From Marthasterias glacialis (Eukaryota > Echinodermata > Asteroidea > Forcipulatida > Asteriidae), in NCBI GenBank assembly GCA_911728455.2, contig CAJVRT020000009.1:42257-106256 (forward strand): a stretch of 64,000 nt of DNA, read 5' to 3'. The notes below the pieces were generated by a model. The model saw only the letters and a list, made by a program, of their open reading frames with translations, was not told where the DNA came from and made no database searches. Within the stretch, counting starts at the first letter, position 1. Each line of letters starts with the position of its first letter. Below are positions 44,060 through 55,955 of the stretch, one piece after another. The position numbers and the translations under genes are program-made.

Positions 44060-46140
44060 TGTAGGGCTGGGGTCGGGGGAGGTTCCCTCTTGAGTTGGTA
44101 GAGCAAAAACGACTTTGAAATTTTGGTCCAAAATTGAAAATCTCTCAAGGGGGGGGGGGGGGGGGTAACGGTGACTTTTTCGTTTTTTTGGCCCAAAAAG
44201 AAGGGCCCTAAAATCGTGGATATTTTCCAAACTAAGGCAGATCCGGACCTGCAAAGTCTAGGGCTGGGGTCGGGGGAGGTTCCCTCTTGAGTTGGTAGAG
44301 CAAAAACGACTTTGAAATTTTGGTCCAAAATTGAAAATCTCTCAAGGGGGGGTAACGGTGACTTTTTCGTTTTTTTGGCCCAAAAAGAAGGGCCCTAAAA
44401 TCGTGGATATTTTCCAAACTAAGGCAGATCCGGACCTGCAAAGTGTAGGGCTGGGGTCGGGGGAGGTTCCCTCTTGAGTTGGTAGAGCAAAAACGACTTT
44501 GAAATTTTGGTCCAAAATTGAAAATCTCTCAAGGGGGGGTAACGGTGACTTTTTCGGTTTTTTGGCCCAAAAAGGAGGGCCCTAAAATCGTGGATATTTT
44601 CCAAACTAAGGCAGATCCGGACCTGCAAAGTGTAGGGCTGGGGTCGGGGGAGGTTCCCTCTTGAGTTGGTAGAGCAAAAACGACTTTGAAATTTTGGTCC
44701 AAAATTGAAAATCTCTCAAGGAGGGGTAACGGTGACTTTTTCGGTTTTTTGGCCCAAAAAGAAGGGCCCTAAAATCCTGGATATTTTCCAAACTAAGGCA
44801 GATCCGGACCTGCAAAGTGTAGGGCTGGGGTCGGGGGAGGTTCCCTCTTGAGTTGGTAGAGCAAAAACGACTTTGAAATTTTGGTCCAAAATTGAAAATC
44901 TCTCAAGGGGGGGTAACGGTGACTTTTTCGGTTTTTTGGCCCAAAAAGAAGGGCCCTAAAATCGTGGATATTTTCCAAACTAAGGCAGATCCGGACCTGC
45001 AAAGTGTAGGGCTGGGGTCGGGAGAGGTTCCCCCTTGAGTTGGTAGAGCAAAAACGACTTTGAAATTTTGGTCCAAAATTGAAAATCTCTCAAGGGGGGG
45101 TAACGGTGACTTTTTCGGTTTTTTGGCCCAAAAAGAAGGGCCCTAAAATCGTGGATATTTTCCAAACTAAGGCAGATCCGGACCTGCAAAGTGTAGGGCT
45201 GGGGTCGGGGGAGGTTCCCTCTTGAGTTGGTAGAGCAAAAACGACTTTGAAATTTTGGTCCAAAATTGAAAATCTCTCAAGGGGGGGGGGGGGGGGGGTA
45301 ACGGTGACTTTTTCGGTTTTTTGGCCCAAAAAAAAGGGCCCTAAAATCGTGGATATTTTCCAAACTAAGGCAGATCCGGACCTGCAAAGTGTAGGGCTGG
45401 GGTCGGGGGAGGTTCCCTCTTGAGTTGGTAGAGCAAAAACGACTTTGAAATTTTGGTCCAAAATTGAAAATCTCTCAAGGGGGGGTAACGGTGACTTTTT
45501 CGGTTTTTTGGCCCAAAAAGAAGGGCCCTAAAATCGTGGATATTTTCCAAACTAAGGCAGATCCGGACCTGCAAAGTGTAGGGCTGGGGTCGGGGGAGGT
45601 TCCCTCTTGAGTTGGTAGAGCAAAAACGACTTTGAAATTTTGGTCCAAAATTGAAAATCTCTCAAGGGGGGGTAACGGTGACTTTTTCGGTTTTTTGGCC
45701 CAAAAAGAAGGGCCCTAAAATCGTGGATATTTTCCAAACTAAGGCAGATCCGGACCTGCAAAGTGTAGGGCTGGGGTCGGGGGAGGTTCCCTCTTGAGTT
45801 GGTGGAGCAAAAACGACTTTGAAATTTTGGTCCAAAATTGAAAATCTCTCAAGGGGGGGGGGGGAGTAACGGTGACTTTTTCGGTTTTTTGGCCCAAAAA
45901 GAAGGGCCCTAAAATCGTGGATATTTTCCAAACTAAGGCAGATCCGGACCTGCAAAGTGTAGGGCTGGGGTCGGGGGAGGTTCCCTCTTGAGTTGGTAGA
46001 GCAAAAACGACTTTGAAATTTTGGTCCAAAATTGAAAATCTCTCAAGGGGGGGTAACGGTGACTTTTTCGGTTTTTTGGCCCAAAAAGAAGGGCCCTAAA
46101 ATCGTGGATATTTTCCAAACTAAGGCAGATCCGGACCTGC
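44060..46140 (+). repeat. 2.08-kb tandem duplication in block E, copy 1
   Basis: Eleven units with AAAAAGGAGGG (44575), AAGGAGGGGTAAC near 44720, TCGGGAGAGG (45023), G18 at 45281 and an A8 loop near 45327. All recur at +2084 bp. G17 at 44149 matches G16 at 46234. The edges are approximate. Confidence 0.82.
45281..45298 (+). repeat. Expanded poly-G tract, G18
   Basis: Followed by an A8 loop. Its partner in the 2084-bp duplication, at 47365, has the same length. Confidence 0.85.
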
Positions 46141-46144
46141 AAAG

Positions 46145-47640
46145 TGTAGGGCTGGGGTCGGGGGAGGTTCCCTCTTGAGTTGGTAGAGCAAAAACGACTT
46201 TGAAATTTTGGTCCAAAATTGAAAATCTCTCAAGGGGGGGGGGGGGGGGTAACGGTGACTTTTTCGGTTTTTTGGCCCAAAAAGAAGGGCCCTAAAATCG
46301 TGGATATTTTCCAAACTAAGGAAGATCCGGACCTGCAAAGTGTAGGGCTGGGGTCGGGGGAGGTTCCCTCTTGAGTTGGTAGAGCAAAAACGACTTTGAA
46401 ATTTTGGTCCAAAATTGAAAATCTCTCAAGGGGGGGTAACGGTGACTTTTTCTGTTTTTTGGCCCAAAAAGAAGGGCCCTAAAATCGTGGATATTTTCCA
46501 AACTAAGGCAGATCCGGACCTGCAAAGTGTAGGGCTGGGGTCGGGGGAGGTTCCCTCTTGAGTTGGTAGAGCAAAAACGACTTTGAAATTTTGGTCCAAA
46601 ATTGAAAATCTCTCAAGGGGGGGTAACGGTGACTTTTTCGGTTTTTTGGCCCAAAAAGGAGGGCCCTAAAATCGTGGATATTTTCCAAACTAAGGCAGAT
46701 CCGGACCTGCAAAGTGTAGGGCTGGGGTCGGGGGAGGTTCCCTCTTGAGTTGGTAGAGCAAAAACGACTTTGAAATTTTGGTCCAAAATTGAAAATCTCT
46801 CAAGGAGGGGTAACGGTGACTTTTTCGGTTTTTTGGCCCAAAAAGAAGGGCCCTAAAATCCTGGATATTTTCCAAACTAAGGCAGATCCGGACCTGCAAA
46901 GTGTAGGGCTGGGGTCGGGGGAGGTTCCCTCTTGAGTTGGTAGAGCAAAAACGACTTTGAAATTTTGGTCCAAAATTGAAAATCTCTCAAGGGGGGGTAA
47001 CGGTGACTTTTTCGGTTTTTTGGCCCAAAAAGAAGGGCCCTAAAATCGTGGATATTTTCCAAACTAAGGCAGATCCGGACCTGCAAAGTGTAGGGCTGGG
47101 GTCGGGAGAGGTTCCCTCTTGAGTTGGTAGAGCAAAAACGACTTTGAAATTTTGGTCCAAAATTGAAAATCTCTCAAGGGGGGGTAACGGTGACTTTTTC
47201 GGTTTTTTGGCCCAAAAAGAAGGGCCCTAAAATCGTGGATATTTTCCAAACTAAGGCAGATCCGGACCTGCAAAGTGTAGGGCTGGGGTCGGGGGAGGTT
47301 CCCTCTTGAGTTGGTAGAGCAAAAACGACTTTGAAATTTTGGTCCAAAATTGAAAATCTCTCAAGGGGGGGGGGGGGGGGGGTAACGGTGACTTTTTCGG
47401 TTTTTTGGCCAAAAAAAAAGGGCCCTAAAATCGTGGATATTTTCCAAACTAAGGCAGATCCGGACCTGCAAAGTGTAGGGCTGGGGTCGGGGGAGGTTCC
47501 CTCTTGAGTTGGTAGAGCAAAAACGACTTTGAAATTTTGGTCCAAAATTGAAAATCTCTCAAGGGGGGGTAACGGTGACTTTTTCGGTTTTTTGGCCCAA
47601 AAAGAAGGGCCCTAAAATCGTGGATATTTTCCAAACTACG
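46145..47640 (+). repeat. 2.08-kb tandem duplication in block E, copy 2 (partial)
   Basis: Matches copy 1 at +2084 bp: AAAAAGGAGGG (46659), AAGGAGGGGTAAC near 46803, TCGGGAGAGG (47107), G18 at 47365, and a loop changed to GGCC-A9-GGG near 47409. The match fades after the TACGGCAG unit near 47637. Confidence 0.82.
47365..47382 (+). repeat. Expanded poly-G tract, G18
   Basis: Partner of 45281. It is the last expanded tract before the quiet block F. Confidence 0.85.
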
Positions 47641-47822
47641 GCAGATCCGGACCTGCAAAGTGTAGGGCTGGGGTCGGGGGAGGTTCCCTCTTGAGTTGGT
47701 AGAGCAAAAACGACTTTGAAATTTTGGTCCAAAATTGAAAATCTCTCAAGGGGGGGTAACGGTGACTTTTTCGGTTTTTTGGCCCAAAAAGAAGGGCCCT
47801 AAAATCCTGGATATTTTCCAAA

Positions 47823-48757
47823 CTAAGGCAGATCCGGACCTGCAAAGTGTAGGGCTGGGGTCGGGGGAGGTTCCCTCTTGAGTTGGTAGAGCAAAAACGA
47901 CTTTGAAATTTTAGTCCAAAATTGAAAATCTCTCAAGGGGGGGTAACGGTGACTTTTTCGGTTTTTTGGCCCATTTAGAAGGGCCCTAAAATCGTGGATA
48001 TTTTCCAAACTAAGGCAGATCCGGACCTGCAAAGTGTAGGGCTGGGGTCGGGGGAGGTTCCCTCTTGAGTTGGTAAAGCAAAAACGACTTTGAAATTTTG
48101 GTCCAAAATTGAAAATCTCTCTAGGGGGGGTAACGGTGACTTTTTCGGTTTTTTGTCCCAAAAAGAAGGGCCCTAAAATCGTGGATATTATCCAAACTAA
48201 GGCAGATCCGGACCTGCAAAGTGTAGGGCTGGGGTCGGGGGAGGTTCCCTCTTGAGTTGGTAGAGCAAAAACGACTTTGAAATTTTGGTCCAAAATTGAA
48301 AATCTCTCAAGGGGGGGTAACGGTGACTTTTTCGGTTTTTTGGCCCAAAAAGAAGGGCCCTAAAATCGTGGATATTTTCCAAACTAAGGCAGATCCGGAC
48401 CTGCAAAGTGTAGGGCTGGGGTCGGGGGAGGTTCCCTCTTGAGTTGGTAGAGCAAAAACAACTTTGAAATTTTGGTCCAAAATTGAAAATCTCTCAAGGG
48501 GGGGTAACGGTGACTTTTTCGGTTTTTTGGCCCAAAAAGAAGGGCCCTAAAATCGTGGATATTTTCCAAACTAAGGCAGATCCGGACCTGCAAAGTGTAG
48601 GGCTGGGGTCGGGGGAGGTTCCCTCTTGAGTTGGTAGAGCAAAAACGACTTTGAAATTTTGGTCCAAAATTGAAAATCTCTCAAGGGGGGGTAACGGTGA
48701 CTTTTTCGGTTTTTTGGCCCAAAAAGAAGGGCCCTAAAATCGTGGATATTTTCCAAA
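47823..48757 (+). repeat. Five-unit (935 bp) tandem duplication, copy 1
   Basis: A variant set is repeated exactly 935 bp downstream: ATTTAG loop (about 47972), GGTAAAGC (48076), CTCTCTAGG (48122), TTTTTTGTCCC (about 48155) and ATTATCC (about 48188). Private changes here are TTTTAGTCC near 47912 and AACAACTTT near 48470. Confidence 0.88.
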
Positions 48758-49692
48758 CTAAGGCAGATCCGGACCTGCAAAGTGTAGGGCTGGGGTCGGG
48801 GGAGGTTCCCTCTTGAGTTGGTAGAGCAAAAACGACTTTGAAATTTTGGTCCAAAATTGAAAATCTCTCAAGGGGGGGTAACGGTGACTTTTTCGGTTTT
48901 TTGGCCCATTTAGAAGGGCCCTAAAATCGTGGATATTTTCCAAACTAAGGCAGATCCGGACCTGCAAAGTGTAGGGCTGGGGTCGGGGGAGGTTCCCTCT
49001 TGAGTTGGTAAAGCAAAAACGACTTTGAAATTTTGGTCCAAAATTGAAAATCTCTCTAGGGGGGGTAACGGTGACTTTTTCGGTTTTTTGTCCCAAAAAG
49101 AAGGGCCCTAAAATCGTGGATATTATCCAAACTAAGGCAGATCCGGACCTGCAAAGTGTAGGGCTGGGGTCGGGGGAGGTTCCCTCTTGAGTTGGTAGAG
49201 CAAAAACGACTTTGAAATTTTGGTCCAAAATTGAAAATCTCTCAAGGGGGGGTAACGGTGACTTTTTCGGTTTTTTGGCCCAAAAAGAAGGGCCCTAAAA
49301 TCGTGGATATTTTCCAAACTAAGGCAGATCCGGACCTGCAAAGTGTAGGGCTGGGGTCGGGGGAGGTTCCCTCTTGAGTTGGTAGAGCAAAAACGACTTT
49401 GAAATTTTGGTCCAAAATTGAAAATCTCTCAAGGGGGGGTAACGGTGACTTTTTCGGTTTTTTGGCCCAAAAAGAAGGGCCCTAAAATCGTGGATATTTT
49501 CCAAACTAAGGCAGATCCGGACCTGCAAAGTGTAGGGCTGGGGTCGGGGGAGGTTCCCTCTTGAGTTGGTAGAGCAAAAACGACTTTGAAATTTTGGTCC
49601 AAAATTGAAAATCTCTCAAGGGGGGGTAACGGTGACTTTTTCGGTTTTTTGGCCCAAAAAGAAGGGCCCTAAAATCGTGGATATTTTCCAAA
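48758..49692 (+). repeat. Five-unit (935 bp) tandem duplication, copy 2
   Basis: Matches copy 1 at an exact 935-bp offset: ATTTAG loop (about 48907), GGTAAAGC (49011), CTCTCTAGG (49057), GTCCC (about 49090) and ATTATCC (about 49123). The same set recurs in block G near 53.34-53.46, 55.42-55.52 and 57.12-57.24 kb. Confidence 0.88.
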
Positions 49693-51147
49693 CTAAGGCA
49701 GATCCGGACCTGCAAAGTGTAGGGCTGGGGTCGGGGGAGGTTCCCTCTTGAGTTGGTAGAGCAAAAACGACTTTGAAATTTTGGTCCAAAATTGAAAATC
49801 TCTCAAGGGGGGGTAACGGTGACTTTTTCGGTTTTTTGTCCCAAAAAGAAGGGCCCTAAAATCCTGGATATTTTCCAAACTAAGGCAGATCCGGACCTGC
49901 AAAGTGTAGGGCTGGGGTCGGGGGAGGTTCCCTCTTGAGTTGGTAGAGCAAAAACGACTTTGAAATTTTGGTCCAAAATTGAAAATCTCTCAAGGGGGGG
50001 GTAACGGTGACTTTTTCGGTTTTTTGGCCCAAAAAGAAGGGCCCTAAAATCGTGGATATTTTCCAAACTAAGGCAGATCCGGACCTGCAAAGTGTAGGGC
50101 TGGGGTCGGGGGAGGTTCCCTCTTGAGTTGGTAGAGCAAAAACGACTTTGAAATTTTGGTCCAAAATTGAAAATCTCTCAAGGGGGGGTAACGGTGACTT
50201 TTTCGGTTTTTTGGCCCCAAAAGAAGGGCCCTTAAATCGTGGATATTTTCCAAACTACGGCAGATCCGGACCTGCAAAGTGTAGGGCTGGGGTCGGGGGA
50301 GGTTCCCTCTTGAGTTGGTAGAGCAAAAACGACTTTGAAATTTTGGTCCAAAATTGAAAATCTCTCAAGGGGGGGTAACGGTGACTTTTTCGGTTTTTTG
50401 GCCCAAAAAGAAGGGCCCTAAAATCGTGGATATTTTCCAAACTAAGGCAGATCCGGACCTGCAAAGTGTAGGGCTGGGGTCGGGGGAGGTTCCCTCTTGA
50501 GTTGGTAGAGCAAAAACGACTTTGAAATTTTGGTCCAAAATTGAAAATCTCTCAAGGGGGGGTAACGGTGACTTTTTCGGTTTTTTGGCCCAAAAAGAAG
50601 GGCCCTAAAATCGTGGATATTTTCCAAACTAAGGCAGATCCGGACCTGCAAAGTGTAGGGCTGGGGTCGGGGGAGGTTCCCTCTTGAGTTTGTAGAGCAA
50701 AAACGACTTTGAAATTTTGGTCCAAAATTGAAAATCTCTCAAGGGGGGGTAACGGTGACTTTTTCGGTTTTTTGGCCCAAAAAGAAGGGCCCTAAAATCG
50801 TGGATATTTTCCAAACTAAGGCAGATCCGGACCTGCAAAGTGTAGGGCTGGGGTCGGGGGAGGTTCCCTCTTGAGTTGGTAGAGCAAAAACGACTTTGAA
50901 ATTTTGGTCCAAAATTGAAAATCTCTCAAGGGGGGGTAACGGTGACTTTTTCGGTTTTTTGGCCCAAAAAGAAGGGCCCTAAAATCGTGGATATTTTCCA
51001 AACTAAGGCAGATCCGGACCTGCAAAGTGTAGGGCTGGGGTCGGGGGAGGTTCCCTCTTGAGTTGGTAGAGCAAAAACGACTTTGAAATTTTGGTCCAAA
51101 ATTGAAAATCTCTCAAGGGGGGGTAACGGTGACTTTTTCGGTTTTTT

Positions 51148-51163
51148 GGCCCAAGAAGGGCCC
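51148..51163 (+). repeat. Shortened hairpin loop
   Basis: GGCCC-AAGAA-GGGCCC: the eight-base loop is cut to five while both GC arms remain intact. Confidence 0.8.
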
Positions 51164-52103
51164 TAAAATCGTGGATATTTTCCAAACTACGGCAGATCCG
51201 GACCTGCAAAGTGTAGGGCTGGGGTCGGGGGAGGTTCCCTCTTGAGTTGGTAGAGCAAAAACGACTTTGAAATTTTGGTCCAAAATTGAAAATCTTTCAA
51301 GGGGGGGGGATAACGGTGACTTTTTCGGTTTTTTGGCCAAAAATAGAAGGGCCCTAAAATCGTGGATATTTTCCAAACTACGGCAGATCCGGACCTGCAA
51401 AGTGTAGGGCTTGGGTCGGGGGAGGTTCCCTCTTGAGTTGGTAGAGCAAAAACGACTTTGAAATTTTGGTCCGAAATTGAAAATCTCTCAAGGGGGGGTA
51501 ACGGTGACTTTTTCGGTTTTTTGGCCCATTTAGAAGGGCCCTAAAATCGTGGATATTATCCAAACTAAGGCAGATCCGGACCTGCAAAGTGTAGGGCTGG
51601 GGTCGGGGGAGGTTCCCTCTTGAGTTGGTAGAGCAAAAACGACTTTGAAATTTTGGTCCAAAATTGAAAATCTCTCAAGGGGGGGTAACGGTGACTTTTT
51701 CGGTTTTTTGGCCCAAAAAGAAGGGCCCTAAAATCGTGGATATTTTCCAAACTAAGGCAGATCCGGACCTGCAAAGTGTAGGGCTGGGGTTGGGGGAGGT
51801 TCCCTCTTGAGTTGGTAGAGCAAAAACGACTTTGAAATTTTGGTCCAAAATTGAAAATCTCTCAAGGGGGGGTAACGGTGACTTTTTCGGTTTTTTGGCC
51901 CAAAAAGAAGGGCCCTAAAATCGTGGATATTTTCCAAACTAAGGCAGATCCGGACCTGCAAAGTGTAGGGCTGGGGTCGGGGGAGGTTCCCTCTTGAGTT
52001 GGTAGAGCAAAAACGACTTTGAAATTTTGGTCCAAAATTGAAAATCTCTCAAGGGGGGGTAACGGTGACTTTTTCGTTTTTTTGGCCCATTTAGAAGGGC
52101 CCT

Positions 52104-52124
52104 AAAATCGTGGTAGTTTCCAAA
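52104..52124 (+). repeat. Unit with altered start (GTGGTAGTTTCC)
   Basis: The usual CGTGGATATTTTCC junction is shortened and changed. This is the only copy of the variant that I noticed. Confidence 0.75.
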
Positions 52125-52238
52125 CTAAGGCAGATCCGGACCTGCAAAGTGTAGGGCTGGGGTCGGGGGAGGTTCCCTCTTGAGTTGGTAGAGCAAAAAC
52201 GACTTTGAAATTTTGGTCCAAAATTGAAAATCTCTCAA

Positions 52239-52257
52239 GGGGGGGGGGGGGGGGGGG
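52239..52257 (+). repeat. Expanded poly-G tract, G19
   Basis: First expanded tract after about 4.9 kb without one; marks the border of blocks F and G. Confidence 0.85.
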
Positions 52258-54513
52258 TAACGGTGACTTTTTCGGTTTTTTGGCCCAAAAAGAAGGGCCC
52301 TAAAATCGTGGATATTTTCCAAACTAAGGCAGATCCGGACCTGCAAAGTGTAGGGCTGGGGTCGGGGGAGGTTCCCTCTTGAGTTGGTAGAGCAAAAACG
52401 ACTTTGAAATTTTGGTCCAAAATTGAAAATCTCTCAAGGGGGGGTAACGGTGACTTTTTAGGTTTTTTGGCCCAAAAAGAAGGGCCCTAAAATCGTGGAT
52501 ATTTTCCAAACTAAGGCAGATCCGGACCTGCAAAAAGTAAGGCTGGGGTCGGGGGAGGTTCCCTCTTGAGTTGGTAGAGCAAAAACGACTTTGAAATTTT
52601 GGTCCAAAATTGAAAATCTCTCAAGGGGGGGGGGGGGGGTAACGGTGACTTTTTCGGTTTTTTGGCCCAAAAAGAAGGGCCCTAAAATTGTGGATATTTT
52701 CCAAACTAAGGCAGATCCGGACCTGCAAAGTGTAGGGCTGGGGTCGGGGGAGGTTCCCTCTTGAGTTGGTAGAGCAAAAACGACTTTGAAATTTTGGTCC
52801 AAAATTGAAAATCTTTCAAGGGGGGGTAACGGTGACTTTTTCGGTTTTTTGGCCCACAAAGAAGGGCCCTAAAATCGTGGATATTTTCCAAACTACGGCA
52901 GATCCGGACCTGCAAAGTGTAGGGCTGGGGTCGGGGGAGGTTCCCTCTTGAGTTGGTAGAGCAAAAACGACTTTGAAATTTTGGTCCAAAATTGAAAATC
53001 TCTCAAGGGGGGGGTAACGGTGACTTTTTCGGTTTTTTGGCCCAAAAAGAAGGGCCCTAAAATCGTGGATATTTTCCAAACTAAGGCAGATCCGGACCTG
53101 CAAAGTGTAGGGCTGGGGTCGGGGGAGGTTCCCTCTTGAGTTGGTAGAGCAAAAACGACTTTGAAATTTTGGTCCAAAATTGAAAATCTCTCAGGGGGGG
53201 GGGGGGGTGGGTAACGGTGACTTTTTCGGTTTTTTGGCCCAAAAAGAAGGGCCCTAAAATCGTGGATATTTTCCAAACTAAGGCAGATCCGGACCTGCAA
53301 AGTGTAGGGCTGGGGTCGGGGGAGGTTCCCTCTTGAGTTGGTAAAGCAAAAACGACTTTGAAATTTTGGTCCAAAATTGAAAATCTCTCTAGGGGGGGTA
53401 ACGGTGACTTTTTCGGTTTTTTGTCCCAGAAAGAAGGGCCCTAAAATCGTGGATATTATCCAAACTAAGGCAGATCCGGACCTGCAAAGTGTAGGGCTGG
53501 GGTCGGGGGAGGTTCCCTCTTGAGTTGGTAGAGCAAAAACGACTTTGAAATTTTGGTCCAAAATTGAAAATCTCTCAAGGGGGGGTAACGGTGACTTTTT
53601 CGGTTTTTTGGCCCAAAAAGAAGGGCCCTAAAATCCTGGATATTTTCCAAACTAAGGCAGATCCGGACCTGCAAAGTGTAGGGCTGGGGTCGGGGGAGGT
53701 TCCCTCTTGAGTTGGTAGAGCAAAAACAACTTTGAAATTTTGGTCCAAAATTGAAAATCTCTCAAGGGGGGGTAACGGTGACTTTTTCGGTTTTTTGGCC
53801 CAAAAAGAAGGGCCCTAAAATCCTGGATATTTTCCAAACTAAGGCAGATCCGGACCTGCAAAGTGTAGGGCTGGGGTCGGGGGAGGTTCCCTCTTGAGTT
53901 GGTAGAGCAAAAACGACTTTGAAATTTTGGTCCAAAATTGAAAATCTCTCAAGGGGGGGTAACGGTGACTTTTTCGGTTTTTTGGCCCAAAAAGAAGGGC
54001 CCTAAAATCGTGGATATTTTCCAAACTAAGGCAGATCCGGACCTGCAAAGTGTAGGGCTGGGGTCGGGGGAGGTTCCCTCTGGAGTTGGTAGAGCAAAAA
54101 CGACTTTGAAATTTTGGTCCAAAATTGAAAATCTCTCAAGGGGGGGTAACGGTGACTTTTTCGGTTTTTTGGCCCAAAAAGAAGGGCCCTAAAATCGTGG
54201 ATATTTTCCAAACTAAGGCAGATCCGGACCTGCAAAGTGTAGGGCTGGGGTCGGGGGAGGTTCCCTCTTGAGTTGGTAGAGCAAAAACGACTTTGAAATT
54301 TTGGTCCAAAATTGAAAATCTCTCAAGGGGGGGTAACGGTGACTTTTTCGGTTTTTTGGCCCAAAAAGAAGGGCCCTAAAATCGTGGATATTTTCAAAAC
54401 TAAGGCAGATCCGGACCTGCAAAGTGTAAGGCTGGGGTCGGGGGAGGTTCCCTCTTGAGTTGGTAGAGCAAAAACGACTTTGAAATTTTGGTCCAAAATT
54501 GAAAATCTCTCAA

Positions 54514-54532
54514 GGGGGGGGGGGGGGGGGGG
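54514..54532 (+). repeat. Expanded poly-G tract, G19
   Basis: Partner in the 1.7-kb tandem duplication, at 56221, is G17. Confidence 0.85.
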
Positions 54533-54684
54533 TAACGGTGACTTTTTCGGTTTTTTGGCCCAAAAACAAGGGCCCTAAAATCGTGGATATTTTCCAAACT
54601 AAGGCAGATCCGGACCTGCAAAGTGTAGGGCTGGGGTCGGGGGAGGTTCCCTCTTGAGTTGGTAGAGCAAAAACGACTTTGAAA

Positions 54685-54765
54685 TTTTCGTCCAAAATTG
54701 AAAATCTTTCAAGGGGGGGTAACGCTAACTTTTTGGGTTTTTTTGCCCCCCAAAAAGGGCCCTAA
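54685..54765 (+). repeat. Locally scrambled unit
   Basis: Here the unit reads TTTTCGTCC for TTTTGGTCC, then TAACGCTAAC for TAACGGTGAC, then GGGTTTTTTTG followed by CCCCCC and AAAAAGGGCCC. About ten changes fall within 80 bp, while the duplicate 1705 bp downstream is near consensus. A local mutation cluster or a base-calling fault after the tract would both fit. Confidence 0.7.
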
Positions 54766-55955
54766 AATCGTGGATATTTTCCAAACTAAGGCAGATCCGG
54801 ACCTGCAAAGTGTAGGGCTGGGGTCGGGGGAGGTTCCCTCTTGAGTTGGTAGAGCAAAAACGACTTTGAAATTTTGGTCCAAAATTAAAAATCTTTCAAG
54901 GGGGGGTAACGGTGACTTTTTCGGTTTTTTGGCCCACAAAGAAGGGCCCTAAAATCGTGGATATTTTCCAAACTACGGCAGATCCGGACCTGCAAAGTGT
55001 AGGGCTGGGGTCGGGGGAGGTTCCCTCTTGAGTTGGTAGAGCAAAAACGACTTTGAAATTTTGGTCCAAAATTGAAAATCTCTCAAGGGGGGGTAACGGT
55101 GACTTTTTCGGTTTTTTGGCCCAAAAAGAAGGGCCCTAAAATCGTGGATATTTTCCAAACTAAGGCAGATCCGGACCTGCAAAGTGTAGGGCTGGGGTCG
55201 GGGGAGGTTCCCTCTTGAGTTGGTAGAGCAAAAACGACTTTGAAATTTTGGTCCAAAATTGAAAATCTCTCAGGGGGGGGGGGGGGGTGGGTAACGGTGA
55301 CTTTTTCGGTTTTTTGGCCCAAAAAGAAGGGCCCTAAAATCGTGGATATTTTCCAAACTAAGGCAGATCCGGACCTGCAAAGTGTAGGGCTGGGGTCGGG
55401 GGAGGTTCCCTCTTGAGTTGGTAAAGCAAAAACGACTTTGAAATTTTGGTCCAAAATTGAAAATCTCTCTAGGGGGGGTAACGGTGACTTTTTCGGTTTT
55501 TTGTCCCAAAAAGAAGGGCCCTAAAATCGTGGATATTTTCCAAACTAAGGCAGATCCGGACCTGCAAAGTGTAGGGCTGGGGTCGGGGGAGGTTCCCTCT
55601 TGAGTTGGTAGAGCAAAAACGACTTTGAAATTTTGGTCCAAAATTGAAAATCTCTCAAGGGGGGGTAACGGTGACTTTTTCGGTTTTTTGGCCCAAAAAG
55701 AAGGGCCCTAAAATCCTGGATATTTTCCAAACTAAGGCAGATCCGGACCTGCAAAGTGTAGGGCTGGGGTCGGGGGAGGTTCCCTCTTGAGTTGGTAGAG
55801 CAAAAACAACTTTGAAATTTTGGTCCAAAATTGAAAATCTCTCAAGGGGGGGTAACGGTGACTTTTTCGGTTTTTTGGCCCAAAAAGAAGGGCCCTAAAA
55901 TCGTGGATATTTTCCAAACTAAGGCAGATCCGGACCTGCAAAGTGTAGGGCTGGG

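Larger units (their letters stand above)
37481..47640 (+). repeat. Block E: CGTGG units with very long G tracts
   Basis: G expansion returns abruptly with G21 at 37686 and includes the longest run of the window, G24 at 39776. Others are G17 at 38074, G16 at 38646, G20 at 39980, G16 at 40929, G15 at 42814, G17 at 43197 (followed by TGGG), G17 at 44149, G18 at 45281, G16 at 46234 and G18 at 47365. A three-copy segment is marked by AAAAAGGAGGG, AAGGAGGGGTAAC and TCGGGAGAGG. Confidence 0.83.
47641..52230 (+). repeat. Block F: short G tracts, five-unit tandem duplication
   Basis: About 24 units with G7-G9 only. Marker variants are GGTAAAGC, CTCTCTAGGGG, TTTTTTGTCCC and ATTATCC in one unit set, duplicated at 935 bp. 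Odd units include one with a shortened loop (GGCCC-AAGAA-GGGCC at 51148) and one with GTGGTAGTTTCC near 52112. Confidence 0.8.
54250..55955 (+). repeat. Nine-unit (1.7 kb) tandem duplication, copy 1
   Basis: Ordered variants GTGTAAGG (54429), G19 (54514), AAAAACAAGGG loop (about 54567), ATTAAAAATC near 54886, ACAAAG loop near 54936, TACGGCAG near 54975, G15-TGGG (55273), GGTAAAGC near 55423 and AACAACTTT near 55807 recur at +1707 to +1702 bp. The small drift equals the change in matched G tracts (19 to 17, 15 to 12). One stretch, 54721-54760, is heavily altered only in this copy. Confidence 0.86.

Noticed and set aside
53938..54192. Plus-strand open frames of 60-113 codons (also 24545, 39742, 58843, 59224, 59785, 60994)
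   Set aside because: They appear only where single changes or tract lengths remove a stop codon, and encode the same repeat-derived peptide.
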